A stretch of DNA of 64,000 nucleotides from Nocardioides caldifontis (GTDB lineage: Bacteria > Actinomycetota > Actinomycetes > Propionibacteriales > Nocardioidaceae), in contig NZ_ML701736.1 in assembly GCF_008087345.1 (NCBI RefSeq), forward strand, positions 187,177-251,176. The letters run 5' to 3'. Below the pieces are notes generated by a model that saw only the letters and a program-made list of their open reading frames with translations, ran no database searches and was not told the DNA's origin. Shown here in pieces: positions 34,643 through 42,644 of the stretch (the first letter of the stretch is position 1; every line of letters begins with the position of its first letter). The position numbers and the translations under genes were made by a program.

Positions 34643-34743
34643 CGCCGCCACCTGCTTCCACTCGTCCTGCCGGTTCGGCGGTGTGACGCAACAGACGGCC
34701 GCGCGGTTCCTCCCGGGTCCGGCGGTGAGCGAGAGTGGAGGGC

Positions 34744-36171
34744 GTGAACGCACCGTCCGTGCCTCGGGTCGCCGTCGTCGGAGCAGGCATCGCCGGGCTC
34801 GCCGCAGCACGCGCCGTGCGCGAGGCCCGACCCGACGTCGAGGTGGTCGTGCTCGACGCCGCCGACCGGGTCGGCGGGAAGCTGAGGCTCGCTGAGGTCG
34901 GGGGCGTCACCCTCGACGTCGGCGCGGAGTCGATGCTCAACCGGCGGCCGGAGGCCGTCGCGCTCGCGAGGTCGGCGGGGCTCGCCGACCGGATCGTCCA
35001 CCCGGCCACGATCGCGGCGACGGTCTGGTCCCGCGGAGCGCTGCACCGGCTCCCGCGCTCCCTGCTCGGGGTGCCGGCCGGCCCCCGCGTCGTCGCCGAC
35101 GCGGCGGTGCTGTCCCGCGCCGGGAGGGCACGCGCGCTCCTGGACACGGTGCTGCCGCCGTACCGCCCCGAGGAGGACGTCAGCATCGGCGACCTCGTCG
35201 AGCGGCGCTGCGGTGCCGAGGTGGTCGACCGGCTCGTCGAGCCGCTGCTCGGCGGCGTCTACGCGGGCCACGCCCGCGAGATCTCCGCGGGTGCGGCCGC
35301 TCCGCAGCTCGTCGCAAAGCTTCGCGAGCACGGTCGGCTGCTCCGCGCCGCGTCCGCCGCGGTCTCCCCACCGGACGACAGCACCCCGGTGTTCGCCGGA
35401 CTGGCCGGGGGAGTGGGCCAGCTCCCGGCCGCGGTGGCGCGCAACCTCGACGTCCGCACCGGCACGACGGTCCGTGCGCTCGAACGGATCGAGGGCGGCC
35501 GGTGGCGGCTGGTGACCGGACCGGTCCCGGCCCCCGAGGTCGTCGAGGCCGACGCGGTGGTGGTCGCGGTCCCCGCAGCGCCGTCGGCCCGGCTGCTCCG
35601 CGACGTGGCGCCCGCGGCGAGCACCGACCTCGACGCGATCGAGTACGCCTCGATGGCAGTCGTCACGACGGCGTTCCGCCGCACGGACTTCCCCGGCGTC
35701 GCCGGCTCCGGGTTCCTCGTGCCGCCGGTCGACGGCCGCCGGATCAAGGCGTCCACCTTCGCGTTCCGAAAGTGGGGCTGGGTCGACGCCGCGTCCGAGG
35801 AGCTCGTGCTCGTGCGCACCTCGATCGGCCGGCACCGCGAGGAGGCCGCGCTGCAGGTGCCCGACGAGGAGCTGGTAGCCGCGTCGGTCGCGGACCTCGG
35901 TGCCGCCGTCGGGCTCCGGGCGGCGCCCGTCGACCACCACGTGCAGCGCTGGGGCGGCGGGCTGCCGCAGTACGCCGTCGGCCACCCCGACCGGGTCCGC
36001 CGCATCCGCGCCTCCGTCGCCGAGGTGCCCGGTCTCGCCGTCTGCGGGGCGGCGTACGACGGGCTCGGCATCCCGGCCTGCATCGCCTCCGGCCAGCGCG
36101 CCGCCCGCGAGGTGCTCGACCGGCTCCCCACGACCACCCCGTCACCGGCCCACGAGAGGATGGACCCATGA
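34744..36171 (+). CDS. hemY: Protoporphyrinogen/coproporphyrinogen oxidase
   Basis: A 475-residue FAD enzyme of the HemY/CgoX type. The dinucleotide motif [14 protein letters not shown] is near residues 11-24, and the C-terminal FAD contact [23 protein letters not shown] is complete. In organisms with HemQ, HemY acts on coproporphyrinogen III to make coproporphyrin III, so this is probably the coproporphyrin-dependent pathway enzyme. GTG 34744 is preferred; a GTG at 34735 is also in frame. Its TGA stop overlaps the hemQ ATG by 4 bp, so both are translated together. Confidence 0.94.
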   Translation: MNAPSVPRVAVVGAGIAGLAAARAVREARPDVEVVVLDAADRVGGKLRLAEVGGVTLDVGAESMLNRRPEAVALARSAGLADRIVHPATIAATVWSRGALHRLPRSLLGVPAGPRVVADAAVLSRAGRARALLDTVLPPYRPEEDVSIGDLVERRCGAEVVDRLVEPLLGGVYAGHAREISAGAAAPQLVAKLREHGRLLRAASAAVSPPDDSTPVFAGLAGGVGQLPAAVARNLDVRTGTTVRALERIEGGRWRLVTGPVPAPEVVEADAVVVAVPAAPSARLLRDVAPAASTDLDAIEYASMAVVTTAFRRTDFPGVAGSGFLVPPVDGRRIKASTFAFRKWGWVDAASEELVLVRTSIGRHREEAALQVPDEELVAASVADLGAAVGLRAAPVDHHVQRWGGGLPQYAVGHPDRVRRIRASVAEVPGLAVCGAAYDGLGIPACIASGQRAAREVLDRLPTTTPSPAHERMDP

Positions 36172-36914
36172 CCGAGAGCACCCCCAGCAGCACCGAGAGC
36201 CAGCCCCCGCAGGAGCGCATCGCCAACCGCGGCAAGATCGCGAAGGACCTCAACGACACCATCCGCTACACGATGTGGTCGGTGTTCCACCTCCGCGAGC
36301 CGCTCGGCGACGCCGACCGGGGCGCCGAGGCGCGCGAGGTCGAGAAGCTCTTCGACGAGATGGGCGGCACGGTGACCGTCCGCGGGGTGTACGACGTGGC
36401 GGGGCTGCGGGCCGACGCCGACCTCATGGTGTGGTCGCACGCGGAGTCCTCCGACGACCTCCAGCAGCTCTACCACCGGCTCCGTCGCACGGCCTTCGGG
36501 AAGCGGCTCGACCCGGTGTGGTCGCAGATGGCGTTGCACCGGCCGGCCGAGTTCAACCGCAGCCACATCCCGGCGTTCCTCGCCGACGAGCACGTCCGGC
36601 AGTACGTCTGCGTCTACCCGTTCGTCCGCTCCTACGAGTGGTACCTCCTCCCCGACGAGGAGCGGCGCGCGCTGCTCGCCGAGCACGGCCAGATGGCGCG
36701 CGGCTACGCCGACGTGCGGGCCAACACCGTCGCGTCGTTCGCCCTCGGTGACTACGAGTGGATGCTCGCGTTCGAGGCCGACGAGCTGCACCGCATCGTC
36801 GACCTGATGCGCCACCTCCGTGGCTCGGCGGCGCGGCGCCACGTGCGCGAGGAGGTGCCGTTCTACACCGGACGGCTGCGCACCGTGGCCGAGATCGTCG
36901 ACGAGCTGCCCTGA
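36168..36914 (+). CDS. hemQ: Coproheme decarboxylase (HemQ/ChdC)
   Basis: A 248-residue chlorite dismutase-family protein that makes heme b from coproheme in the last step of the coproporphyrin-dependent pathway. The C-terminal ferredoxin-like repeat has [13 protein letters not shown] (catalytic-Tyr region) followed by [15 protein letters not shown], whose His is the expected heme ligand, and [28 protein letters not shown]. The missing Arg of true chlorite dismutases fits a biosynthetic role. It is coupled to hemY by an ATGA overlap. The ferrochelatase gene is not in the window. Confidence 0.95.
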   Translation: MTESTPSSTESQPPQERIANRGKIAKDLNDTIRYTMWSVFHLREPLGDADRGAEAREVEKLFDEMGGTVTVRGVYDVAGLRADADLMVWSHAESSDDLQQLYHRLRRTAFGKRLDPVWSQMALHRPAEFNRSHIPAFLADEHVRQYVCVYPFVRSYEWYLLPDEERRALLAEHGQMARGYADVRANTVASFALGDYEWMLAFEADELHRIVDLMRHLRGSAARRHVREEVPFYTGRLRTVAEIVDELP

Positions 36915-36921
36915 GCCCCGA

Positions 36922-36947
36922 GGCGCGGGGCAGGTCAGCCCCGCGCC
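36922..36947. terminator. Bidirectional hairpin between hemQ and a membrane protein gene
   Basis: A perfect 10-bp stem (36922-36931 with 36938-36947) and a 6-nt loop that includes the stop codon of the oppositely oriented gene. It begins eight bases after the hemQ stop. Confidence 0.7.
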
Positions 36948-37273
36948 CCCGGCAGGAAGCCCGAGCGCGGCGCGCGGGTGGCGCCGAAGAACGCGCAACC
37001 GGCCGCGAACAGCAGCGGCAGCGCCAGCACCATCGGGATGAGCACGCCGACAAAGAGGAGCGCGAAGCCGCTGAGCCACAACGACGGGCGGCGCCACGTC
37101 GACCGGCGGTCGGCGCCGAAGCAAGCCGTCACGGCGGCGAGCACGAGGATGCCGAGGAACGTCACCACGGGGGTGTCGCCCTGGGCGAGCTCCATGACGC
37201 CATACGCGACACCGGTGAGGGCCGCGACGGCAGCCGCGACCAGCGGTAGGGGGTCGAACCGGCTCCAGCGCAT
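36935..37273 (-). CDS. Small four-segment membrane protein, unknown
   Basis: A 112-residue integral membrane protein I do not recognise. Four hydrophobic segments are visible: PLPLVAAAVAALTGVAYG, VVTFLGILVLAAVTACFGA, LWLSGFALLFVGVLIPMV and ALPLLFAAGCAFFGA. The C-terminus is short and basic. ATG 37273 is supported by the position of the first segment. It is 30 bp downstream of msrB on the same strand and probably co-transcribed, but nothing links it to methionine repair. Confidence 0.62.
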   Translation of the reverse strand: MRWSRFDPLPLVAAAVAALTGVAYGVMELAQGDTPVVTFLGILVLAAVTACFGADRRSTWRRPSLWLSGFALLFVGVLIPMVLALPLLFAAGCAFFGATRAPRSGFLPGARG

Positions 37274-37302
37274 GGGGCCGATCGTGCCACCCCGGCCGGC
37301 CG

Positions 37303-37707
37303 TCAGCCCTTCGGCTCGAGCGTCAGGCTGATCGAGTTGATGCAGTAACGCTGGTCCGTGGGGGTGCCGTAGCCCTCGCCCTCGAAGACGTGGCCGAGGT
37401 GCGATCCACAGTTGGCGCAGCGGACCTCGACCCTGCGCATGCCGAACGAGTTGTCCTCGATGTACTCGACACGGTCCTCGGCCAGCGGCGCGTAGAACGA
37501 CGGCCAGCCGCAGTGGCTGTGGAACTTCGTGTCGGAGCGGAACAGCTCGGCCTGGCAGGCGCGGCAGCGGTAGACGCCCTCGGTCTCGGTGTCGGTGTAC
37601 TCCCCGGTGAACGCGCGCTCGGTGCCGGCCTTGCGCAGCACCTGGTACTCCTCCGGCGACAGCTGCGCGCGCCACTCCTCGTCGGTCTTCTGCACCCGGT
37701 ATGCCAT
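37303..37707 (-). CDS. msrB: Peptide-methionine (R)-S-oxide reductase
   Basis: A 134-residue MsrB that reduces the R-epimer of methionine sulfoxide in oxidised proteins. Two zinc CxxC pairs (CRACQ and CANCG) and the catalytic RYCINSISL near the C-terminus are all present, with HSHCGWPSFYAPL between them. Length is normal for a stand-alone MsrB. An msrB gene near hemY/hemQ also occurs in M. tuberculosis, so the neighbourhood looks ancestral. ATG 37707 begins MAYRVQKTDEEW, as in homologs. Confidence 0.96.
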   Translation of the reverse strand: MAYRVQKTDEEWRAQLSPEEYQVLRKAGTERAFTGEYTDTETEGVYRCRACQAELFRSDTKFHSHCGWPSFYAPLAEDRVEYIEDNSFGMRRVEVRCANCGSHLGHVFEGEGYGTPTDQRYCINSISLTLEPKG

Positions 37708-37783
37708 GGCTCCGAATCTAGTCGGGCACGCAACGCGGCCGTCACGAGCGCCGCCCGGCGGCCGGACCTGCGAGAGTGACGCC

Positions 37784-38854
37784 ATGGCGACGAAGGCCGT
37801 GGAGGTGCAGGCCGGCGGGCGGGCGGTGCGGGTGACCAGCCCTGACCGGGTCATCTACGAGGCGACGGAGACGACGCCGGAGGCGACGAAGCTCCAGGTG
37901 GTCGAGTACTACCTGGCCGTGGAGGTCGGCGTGATGCGCGCGCTGCGCGACCGGCCCACTGCGCTGGAGCGGTGGCCCAGCGGCGTCCGGTCCGGGATGC
38001 GGCTGGCGACCCGCGGCAACGACCGCGACGCCGACGCCTTCTACAGCAAGCGGATGCCGAAGGGCGCGCCCGACTGGGTCGAGGGCGTCGAGATCACCTT
38101 CCCGTCCGGCCGCACGGCCACCGAGGTGTGCCCGACCGAGATCGCCACCGTCGCCTGGGCGGCGCAGATGGGCACCCTGACGTTCCACCCGTGGCCGGTG
38201 CGGCGCACCGACGTCGACCACCCCGACGAGCTGCGGATCGACCTCGACCCGCAGCCCGGCACCGACTTCGCCGACGCCGCGCGGGTCGCGCTGGAGGCGA
38301 GAGGGCTCCTCGAGGAGGTCGGGCTGGTCGGCTTCCCGAAGACCAGCGGCAACCGCGGGGTGCACATCTACGTGCGGCTCGTCCCGGAGTGGGACTTCGT
38401 CGACGTGCGGCACGCCGCCATCGCGTTCGGACGCGCCCTGGAGCGCCGTACGACGGGGGTGACGACCGCGTGGTGGAAGGAGGAGCGCGGGGAGAACGTC
38501 TTCGTCGACTTCAACCAGAACAGCCGCGACCGGACGATCGCCAGCGCCTACTCGCTGCGGCCGATCCCGGGCGCGCCGGTCTCGACGCCGCTGGCGTGGG
38601 AGGAGCTCGAGGGGCTCGACCCGCGCACGCTGAACCTGCACACCGTGCCGGAGCGGATCGCCGAGCGCGGCGACCCGATGGCCGCGATCGACGACCACGC
38701 GGGGCGGCTCGACACCCTGCTGCAGATGTACGCCGACGACATCGACTCCGGACTGACCGACATGCCCTACCCGCCGGACTACCCCAAGATGCCGGGCGAG
38801 CCGCCGCGCGTGCAGCCGAGCCGGAAGAATCCCGCGAACTGGGCCGACGAGTAG
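37784..38854 (+). CDS. Stand-alone LigD-type primase-polymerase (PolDom/Prim-PolC-like)
   Basis: A 356-residue archaeo-eukaryotic primase-type polymerase like the polymerase domain of LigD. It contains LRIDLDPQPGTDF (catalytic DxD) and KTSGNRGVHIYV (triphosphate-binding), and near the end NQNSRDRTIASAYSLRP, in the normal order. No ligase or nuclease domain is fused to it. The nearby LigC-type ligase suggests a pair like the mycobacterial Prim-PolC/LigC, which is reported to act in gap filling and excision repair. The ATG at 37784 follows a GAGAGT box by six bases. No Ku gene is seen here. Confidence 0.93.
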   Translation: MATKAVEVQAGGRAVRVTSPDRVIYEATETTPEATKLQVVEYYLAVEVGVMRALRDRPTALERWPSGVRSGMRLATRGNDRDADAFYSKRMPKGAPDWVEGVEITFPSGRTATEVCPTEIATVAWAAQMGTLTFHPWPVRRTDVDHPDELRIDLDPQPGTDFADAARVALEARGLLEEVGLVGFPKTSGNRGVHIYVRLVPEWDFVDVRHAAIAFGRALERRTTGVTTAWWKEERGENVFVDFNQNSRDRTIASAYSLRPIPGAPVSTPLAWEELEGLDPRTLNLHTVPERIAERGDPMAAIDDHAGRLDTLLQMYADDIDSGLTDMPYPPDYPKMPGEPPRVQPSRKNPANWADE

Positions 38855-39186
38855 CCGGTATTGGGGCCCCGCGCCGCCAAGGGGAGTCGGCGCGGAGCCC
38901 GACGAGCGCGTCCTGGAGCTACCCGAGTCGCTGAACGGCCCGTCGAGCCACAGCCCTACCCGTTCCGCGCGAGTCGATGCATCCGGGCATGCAAAGGGGG
39001 CCTCGCGCCGATCTGGGAGGCACCAACGCGAGGCCCCGAGCCGCCGGGGTCCACGATCCCGAGCCCCCCGGACCACGTCACCCGCGGACGTCCGTCAGGC
39101 AATCACGATGTGAACGATCCAAACAAGGGAGGCGCCGCGTGTCGCGCGCCCTTTCAGAACTTTGACCAGCCGCTCTCAGCGTGCTC
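38855..39186. other. 332-bp gene-free stretch with strong hairpins
   Basis: No convincing coding sequence is present. Three foldable elements stand out: an 8-bp stem 38869-38876 with 38888-38895, extendable outward by GGG/CCC; a 5-bp stem TGCAT/ATGCA at 38978-38993; and a perfect 11-bp stem 38997-39007 with 39027-39037 around a 19-nt loop. A CCGGGG...CCCCGG pair follows near 39044-39071. The first is probably the terminator of the polymerase gene. The rest could be a small RNA or stacked terminators. I found no match to tmRNA, RNase P RNA or SRP RNA core motifs. Confidence 0.5.
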
Positions 39187-39738
39187 TCAGGCTCCGGTCA
39201 CGCCTTCGCCGCCGCCCGCCTGCTCGTCGAAGTTCTCGTGCTCGAGCAGGTGGAGCACCGGAACGCCCAGCTTGCGGCGGGCGCGCGAGGTCCAGTCGAG
39301 GTGGAAGAACTCGGCGACGACGTGCGGCCGGGTCAGCACGATGACCTCGTCGGCGCCGATCTCGTTGACCTTCGCCGCGAGCGCCTCGATGGGGTCGGCG
39401 GTGACGAGCTCGCCGGTCGCGGTCGCGTCGCCGCGGTCGAGCTCGGCCACCGAGGTGGCCAGCGAGCGGCGCGCGTCGTCGAGCAGCTCGCGCTGCATCT
39501 TGGCGACCTCGTCCTGGTCGAGCAGCAGGGGAGCGGCGACCAGCGCGTCGCCGGAGGTCAGCGCACCCATGGCCGACTCCACCCGGGCGGCGGCGTCCTC
39601 GACGGGGAGCAGGACGTGGAAGTGGACGTGCTCGGGGACGTCCTCGTGGAGCCCGTGCAGCTGCTCGGCGTCGAGCCGGCTCAGCGGCTGTTCGACCAGC
39701 AGGACGACCTCGTACGTCGGCTCGGGGGACTCAGCCAT
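39187..39738 (-). CDS. Universal-stress-protein-like protein
   Basis: A 183-residue cytoplasmic protein. The C-terminal half (about 100-170) resembles a Usp-type Rossmann fold: GELVTADPIEALAAKVNEIG, DEVIVLTRPHVVAEFFHLDWTSRARRKLGVPVLHLLEHE, which matches the strand-helix-strand pattern ending in a VPVLHL strand. The canonical G-2x-G-9x-G(S/T) ATP-binding motif is not present, so nucleotide binding is doubtful. Function is unknown; other actinobacteria carry similar proteins near DNA-repair or stress genes. It lies downstream of the ligase gene on the same strand. Confidence 0.65.
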   Translation of the reverse strand: MAESPEPTYEVVLLVEQPLSRLDAEQLHGLHEDVPEHVHFHVLLPVEDAAARVESAMGALTSGDALVAAPLLLDQDEVAKMQRELLDDARRSLATSVAELDRGDATATGELVTADPIEALAAKVNEIGADEVIVLTRPHVVAEFFHLDWTSRARRKLGVPVLHLLEHENFDEQAGGGEGVTGA

Positions 39739-39819
39739 CGGAGTGCTCCGTCCTCGAAGTGGTGTGTGTGCAACCCATACCAGCGATACCTGAAGCCTAG
39801 TGCTCCGACGGTCCGGCGC

Positions 39820-40920
39820 TCAGTCCTCGAGGACGTCGGCGAGGTCGTAGGAGACCGGCTCCTCGAGCTGCTCGTAGGTGCACGTGATGGGGTCGCGGTC
39901 GGTGCGCCACCGGCGGAACTGCGCGGTGTGGCGGAACCGCTCACCCTCCATGTGGTCGTAGGCGACCTCGAGCACCCGTTCGGGGCGGAGCGGCACGAAG
40001 GACAGGTCCTTGCCGGCGCTCCACCGGCTGCCTCCGCCGGGGATCCGTTCGCCGCTGGCGGTGATCTCGGCCCACTGCCCCCACGGGTGGTCGGTGCCGT
40101 CGGAGACCAGCGGCTGGAGCTCCTCGAGCAGGGACGCCCGTCGCGCGGCGGCGAAGGACGCGGAGACGCCGACGTGGCGGAGGTTCCCCTCGTCGTCGTA
40201 CAGCCCGAGGAGGAGCGAGCCGAGCAGCGGCTTCTGCTCGGTGGAGGTCTTGTGGAGCCGGTAGCCGGCGACGACCACGTCGGCGGTGCGCTGGTGCTTC
40301 ACCTTGAGCATCGCGCGTACGTTCGGCTGGTAGCCGCCCTTGAGCGGCTTGGCGACCACGCCGTCGAGCCCGGCGCCCTCGAACTGCTCGAACCAGCGCA
40401 GCGCCACGTCGGGGTCGGTGGTCACCCGCGTGAGGTGCACCAGGTCGGGGCGCTCGGCGAGGGCCGCCTCGAGCCGCTCCCGTCGTACGGCGAGGGGCCG
40501 GCGGGTCAGGTCCTCGTCGTCGATCGCCAGCAGGTCGAAGGCCACGAAGGCGGCGGGCGTGGTCTCCGAGAGCATCGTGACCCGGGACTTCGCGGGGTGG
40601 ATCCGCTCCTGCAGCCGGTCGAAGTCGAGCCGGGGACCGATCGCGACGATCAGCTCGCCGTCGAGCACGCACCTCGCCGGCAGCAGCGGCGAGCGGAGGG
40701 CTTCGACGACCTCGGGGAAGTAGCGCGTCAGCGGCTTGGCGTTGCGGCTGTCGAGCCGGACGTCGTCGCCGTCCTTGAAGACCAGGCAGCGGAACCCGTC
40801 CCACTTCGGCTCGTAGAGCAGCCCCGGGTGGTCGTCGTCCGGGTAGGCCGACGGCTGGGGGAGCTCCTTCACCGCCTTGGCGAGCATGGGCAGCACGGGC
40901 GGGAGCACGGGCAGGTCCAC
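39820..40920 (-). CDS. ligC: ATP-dependent DNA ligase, LigC type
   Basis: A 366-residue ATP-dependent DNA ligase. The adenylation motif EPKWDGFR has the nucleotidyl lysine at residue 39. Motif III is in AFVAFDLLAIDD, motif IV in LDGVVAKPLKGGY and motif V in MLKVKHQRTADVVVAGY. The OB-fold domain follows (about 225-366). There is no DNA-binding, polymerase or nuclease extension, which is the layout of mycobacterial LigC. The pair with the nearby stand-alone LigD-type polymerase suggests a common excision-repair pathway. The GTG start at 40920 faces the divergent ppk2 gene. Confidence 0.93.
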   Translation of the reverse strand: MDLPVLPPVLPMLAKAVKELPQPSAYPDDDHPGLLYEPKWDGFRCLVFKDGDDVRLDSRNAKPLTRYFPEVVEALRSPLLPARCVLDGELIVAIGPRLDFDRLQERIHPAKSRVTMLSETTPAAFVAFDLLAIDDEDLTRRPLAVRRERLEAALAERPDLVHLTRVTTDPDVALRWFEQFEGAGLDGVVAKPLKGGYQPNVRAMLKVKHQRTADVVVAGYRLHKTSTEQKPLLGSLLLGLYDDEGNLRHVGVSASFAAARRASLLEELQPLVSDGTDHPWGQWAEITASGERIPGGGSRWSAGKDLSFVPLRPERVLEVAYDHMEGERFRHTAQFRRWRTDRDPITCTYEQLEEPVSYDLADVLED

Positions 40921-40960
40921 GGGGCGACCCTAGCCGCACCGGAGTGGGTACCGTCCGCGC

Positions 40961-41845
40961 ATGACGGACACGACGGTGGACGACGCAACGGTGACGACCG
41001 GGATCCCGGGGGTGGGCGAGCTCCTCGCGCTCCCGCCGGGACCGGTCGACCTCGGTGCCGTCGACCCCGAGGGCACGCCCGGGTTCACCGGCGGCAAGCG
41101 CGACGGCAAGGCGGCGCTGGAAGCCATGGCCGACGAGATGGTCGAGCTGCAGACCAAGCTGGCGGCCGACGCCTACACCGGTGGCCACCGGCGGCTGCTG
41201 CTGGTGCTGCAGGGGATGGACACCTCGGGCAAGGGCGGGGTCGTCAAGCACGCGGTCGGGCTCTTCGACGCGGGCGGCGTGCGGATCCGGTCGTTCGGCG
41301 CACCGACGCCGGAGGAGCTCGCGCACGACTTCCTGTGGCGCATCGAGCGTGAGACGCCGCAGGCCGGCCAGATCGGGATCTTCGACCGGTCGCACTACGA
41401 GGACGTGCTGATCGGTCGGGTCCGGTCGCTCGCGCCGCCGGAGGAGATCGAGCGGCGCTACGGAGCGATCAACGACTTCGAGCGGCGGCTGGTCGACGAC
41501 GGCACCGTGGTCGTGAAGTGCCTGCTGCACATCTCGGCCGACGAGCAGCGCGAGCGGTTGCTGGCCCGGCTCGACGACCCAAGGAAGCGGTGGAAGTTCC
41601 GCCCGGAGGACGTCGACGACCGCGCCCTCTGGGACGACTACCGGGCGGCGTACGAGGTCGCGCTGGAGCGGTGCAGCACGGAGTGGGCGCCCTGGTACGT
41701 CGTGCCCAGCAACCGGAAGTGGTACCGCACGCTGGCGGTGGCCTCGCTGCTCCGCGACGCCCTGCGGTCGATGGAGCTGCGGTGGCCCGAGCCGGACTAC
41801 GACGTCGAGGAGCAGCGCCGCCGGCTCGAGGCCGACGACCGCTGA
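40961..41845 (+). CDS. ppk2: Polyphosphate kinase 2 (PPK2 family)
   Basis: A 294-residue PPK2 enzyme, which moves phosphate between polyphosphate and nucleotides. Walker A is GMDTSGKGG at 85-93 and the Walker B/lid region reads GIFDRSHYEDVLIGRV. The one-domain layout is that of class I or III PPK2, so the nucleotide preference (NDP or NMP) is not decided here. ATG 40961 follows a TACCGT box by six bases, consistent with a leaderless transcript. Confidence 0.94.
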   Translation: MTDTTVDDATVTTGIPGVGELLALPPGPVDLGAVDPEGTPGFTGGKRDGKAALEAMADEMVELQTKLAADAYTGGHRRLLLVLQGMDTSGKGGVVKHAVGLFDAGGVRIRSFGAPTPEELAHDFLWRIERETPQAGQIGIFDRSHYEDVLIGRVRSLAPPEEIERRYGAINDFERRLVDDGTVVVKCLLHISADEQRERLLARLDDPRKRWKFRPEDVDDRALWDDYRAAYEVALERCSTEWAPWYVVPSNRKWYRTLAVASLLRDALRSMELRWPEPDYDVEEQRRRLEADDR

Positions 41846-41852
41846 GCCGGTG

Positions 41853-42533
41853 CTACCGCAGGAGCAGCCGGACGGCGACGTCCATCGACTTGCCGACGTC
41901 GGCGGCGCTGGCCCGGCCGGTCACCCACTGCACGAGGCTGGCCAGCCACACGTCGCCGATGACCTTGGCGATCGCGATGTCGTCCTCGGTCGGCTCGTGG
42001 TCCTCGAACGGCTTCGAGGGGTCGGCCATCGCGCGCATCAGCAGTCGGGTGACGTGCATGCCGACCACGTGGATCTCGGTGGCGACCGAGGCATCGGCGA
42101 ACATGAACGCGCGGGTGAGCGCCTCGGTGAGGTTCGGGTCGCGCTGGAGGGTGCGGGTGGCCCGGCTCAGCACGTACATCACCCGCTCGTGCGGAGTCTC
42201 GCCCGGCACCGGCCGGCCGCCGCTGGCGGCGTCGGCCTCCTCGAACTGCCGCCCGAGGGCGGAGACAAGAAGGTGGATCTTCGAGGGGAAGTAGCGGTAC
42301 AGCGTGCCGAGCGCCACGTCGGCCTGCTCGGCGACGGCGCGCATCTGCACCGCGTCGAAGCCGCCCTTGGAGGCCAGGGCGATGGTCGCGTCGAGGATGC
42401 GCCGACGCCTCTCCCGCTGCGCAGCCGACCCGAGCTCGTCGTGCTGCAGGGAGTTCATCGCGCTCAAGGGCCGCCCCCTCGTCGGGGCCCGGTGCGGGCC
42501 GTTGGTCAGTGACGTTGATGACGTGACCGTCAT
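41853..42533 (-). CDS. kstR: KstR-type TetR repressor of steroid/lipid metabolism
   Basis: A 226-residue TetR regulator with close similarity to mycobacterial KstR, the repressor of cholesterol catabolism genes. The N-terminal block ELGSAAQRERRRRILDAT and the HTH region (about 60-92, with AVQMRAVAEQADVALGTLYR and YFPSKIHLLVSALGR) are nearly those of KstR, and the C-terminal DVWLASLVQWVTGRAS segment also fits. In Mycobacterium the ligand is a steroid-CoA thioester. A KstR-type operator lies 42 bp upstream, so it is probably autoregulated. An internal ATG at 42458 corresponds to the usual KstR start and is an alternative. Confidence 0.86.
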   Translation of the reverse strand: MTVTSSTSLTNGPHRAPTRGRPLSAMNSLQHDELGSAAQRERRRRILDATIALASKGGFDAVQMRAVAEQADVALGTLYRYFPSKIHLLVSALGRQFEEADAASGGRPVPGETPHERVMYVLSRATRTLQRDPNLTEALTRAFMFADASVATEIHVVGMHVTRLLMRAMADPSKPFEDHEPTEDDIAIAKVIGDVWLASLVQWVTGRASAADVGKSMDVAVRLLLR

Positions 42534-42574
42534 TGCGGCCGCGGGGCTAGGCTAGCATCGACGTCTCCTAGAAC

Positions 42575-42588
42575 AGAAACACGTTCCA
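42575..42588. promoter_or_regulatory. KstR-type operator between kstR and the glycosyltransferase gene
   Basis: AGAAACACGTTCCA matches the published KstR consensus TnnAACnnGTTnnA at every specified base except the first. It sits between the divergent kstR (42 bp away) and the glycosyltransferase gene (57 bp away), so it can control both. On the kstR side it would overlap the -35 position of a promoter whose -10 is TAGCCT, read on the minus strand around 42549-42554. Confidence 0.75.
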
Positions 42589-42644
42589 GTTTCTCCGACG
42601 GTCGGCCGTGCCGACGGGAGGCCGACCCCAGGAGGATCCCGCGC

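Noticed and set aside
39139..39165. An eight-codon frame (GTG to TGA, MSRALSEL) with a GGGAGG site in front
   Set aside because: Too short and not linked to a downstream gene on the same strand. No conserved regulatory codon run is present.
38855..39186. 6C RNA, tmRNA, SRP RNA or RNase P RNA in the structured gap
   Set aside because: A C6 run exists at 39064-39069, but two C-rich hairpin loops are not seen, and the conserved cores of the other RNAs are missing.
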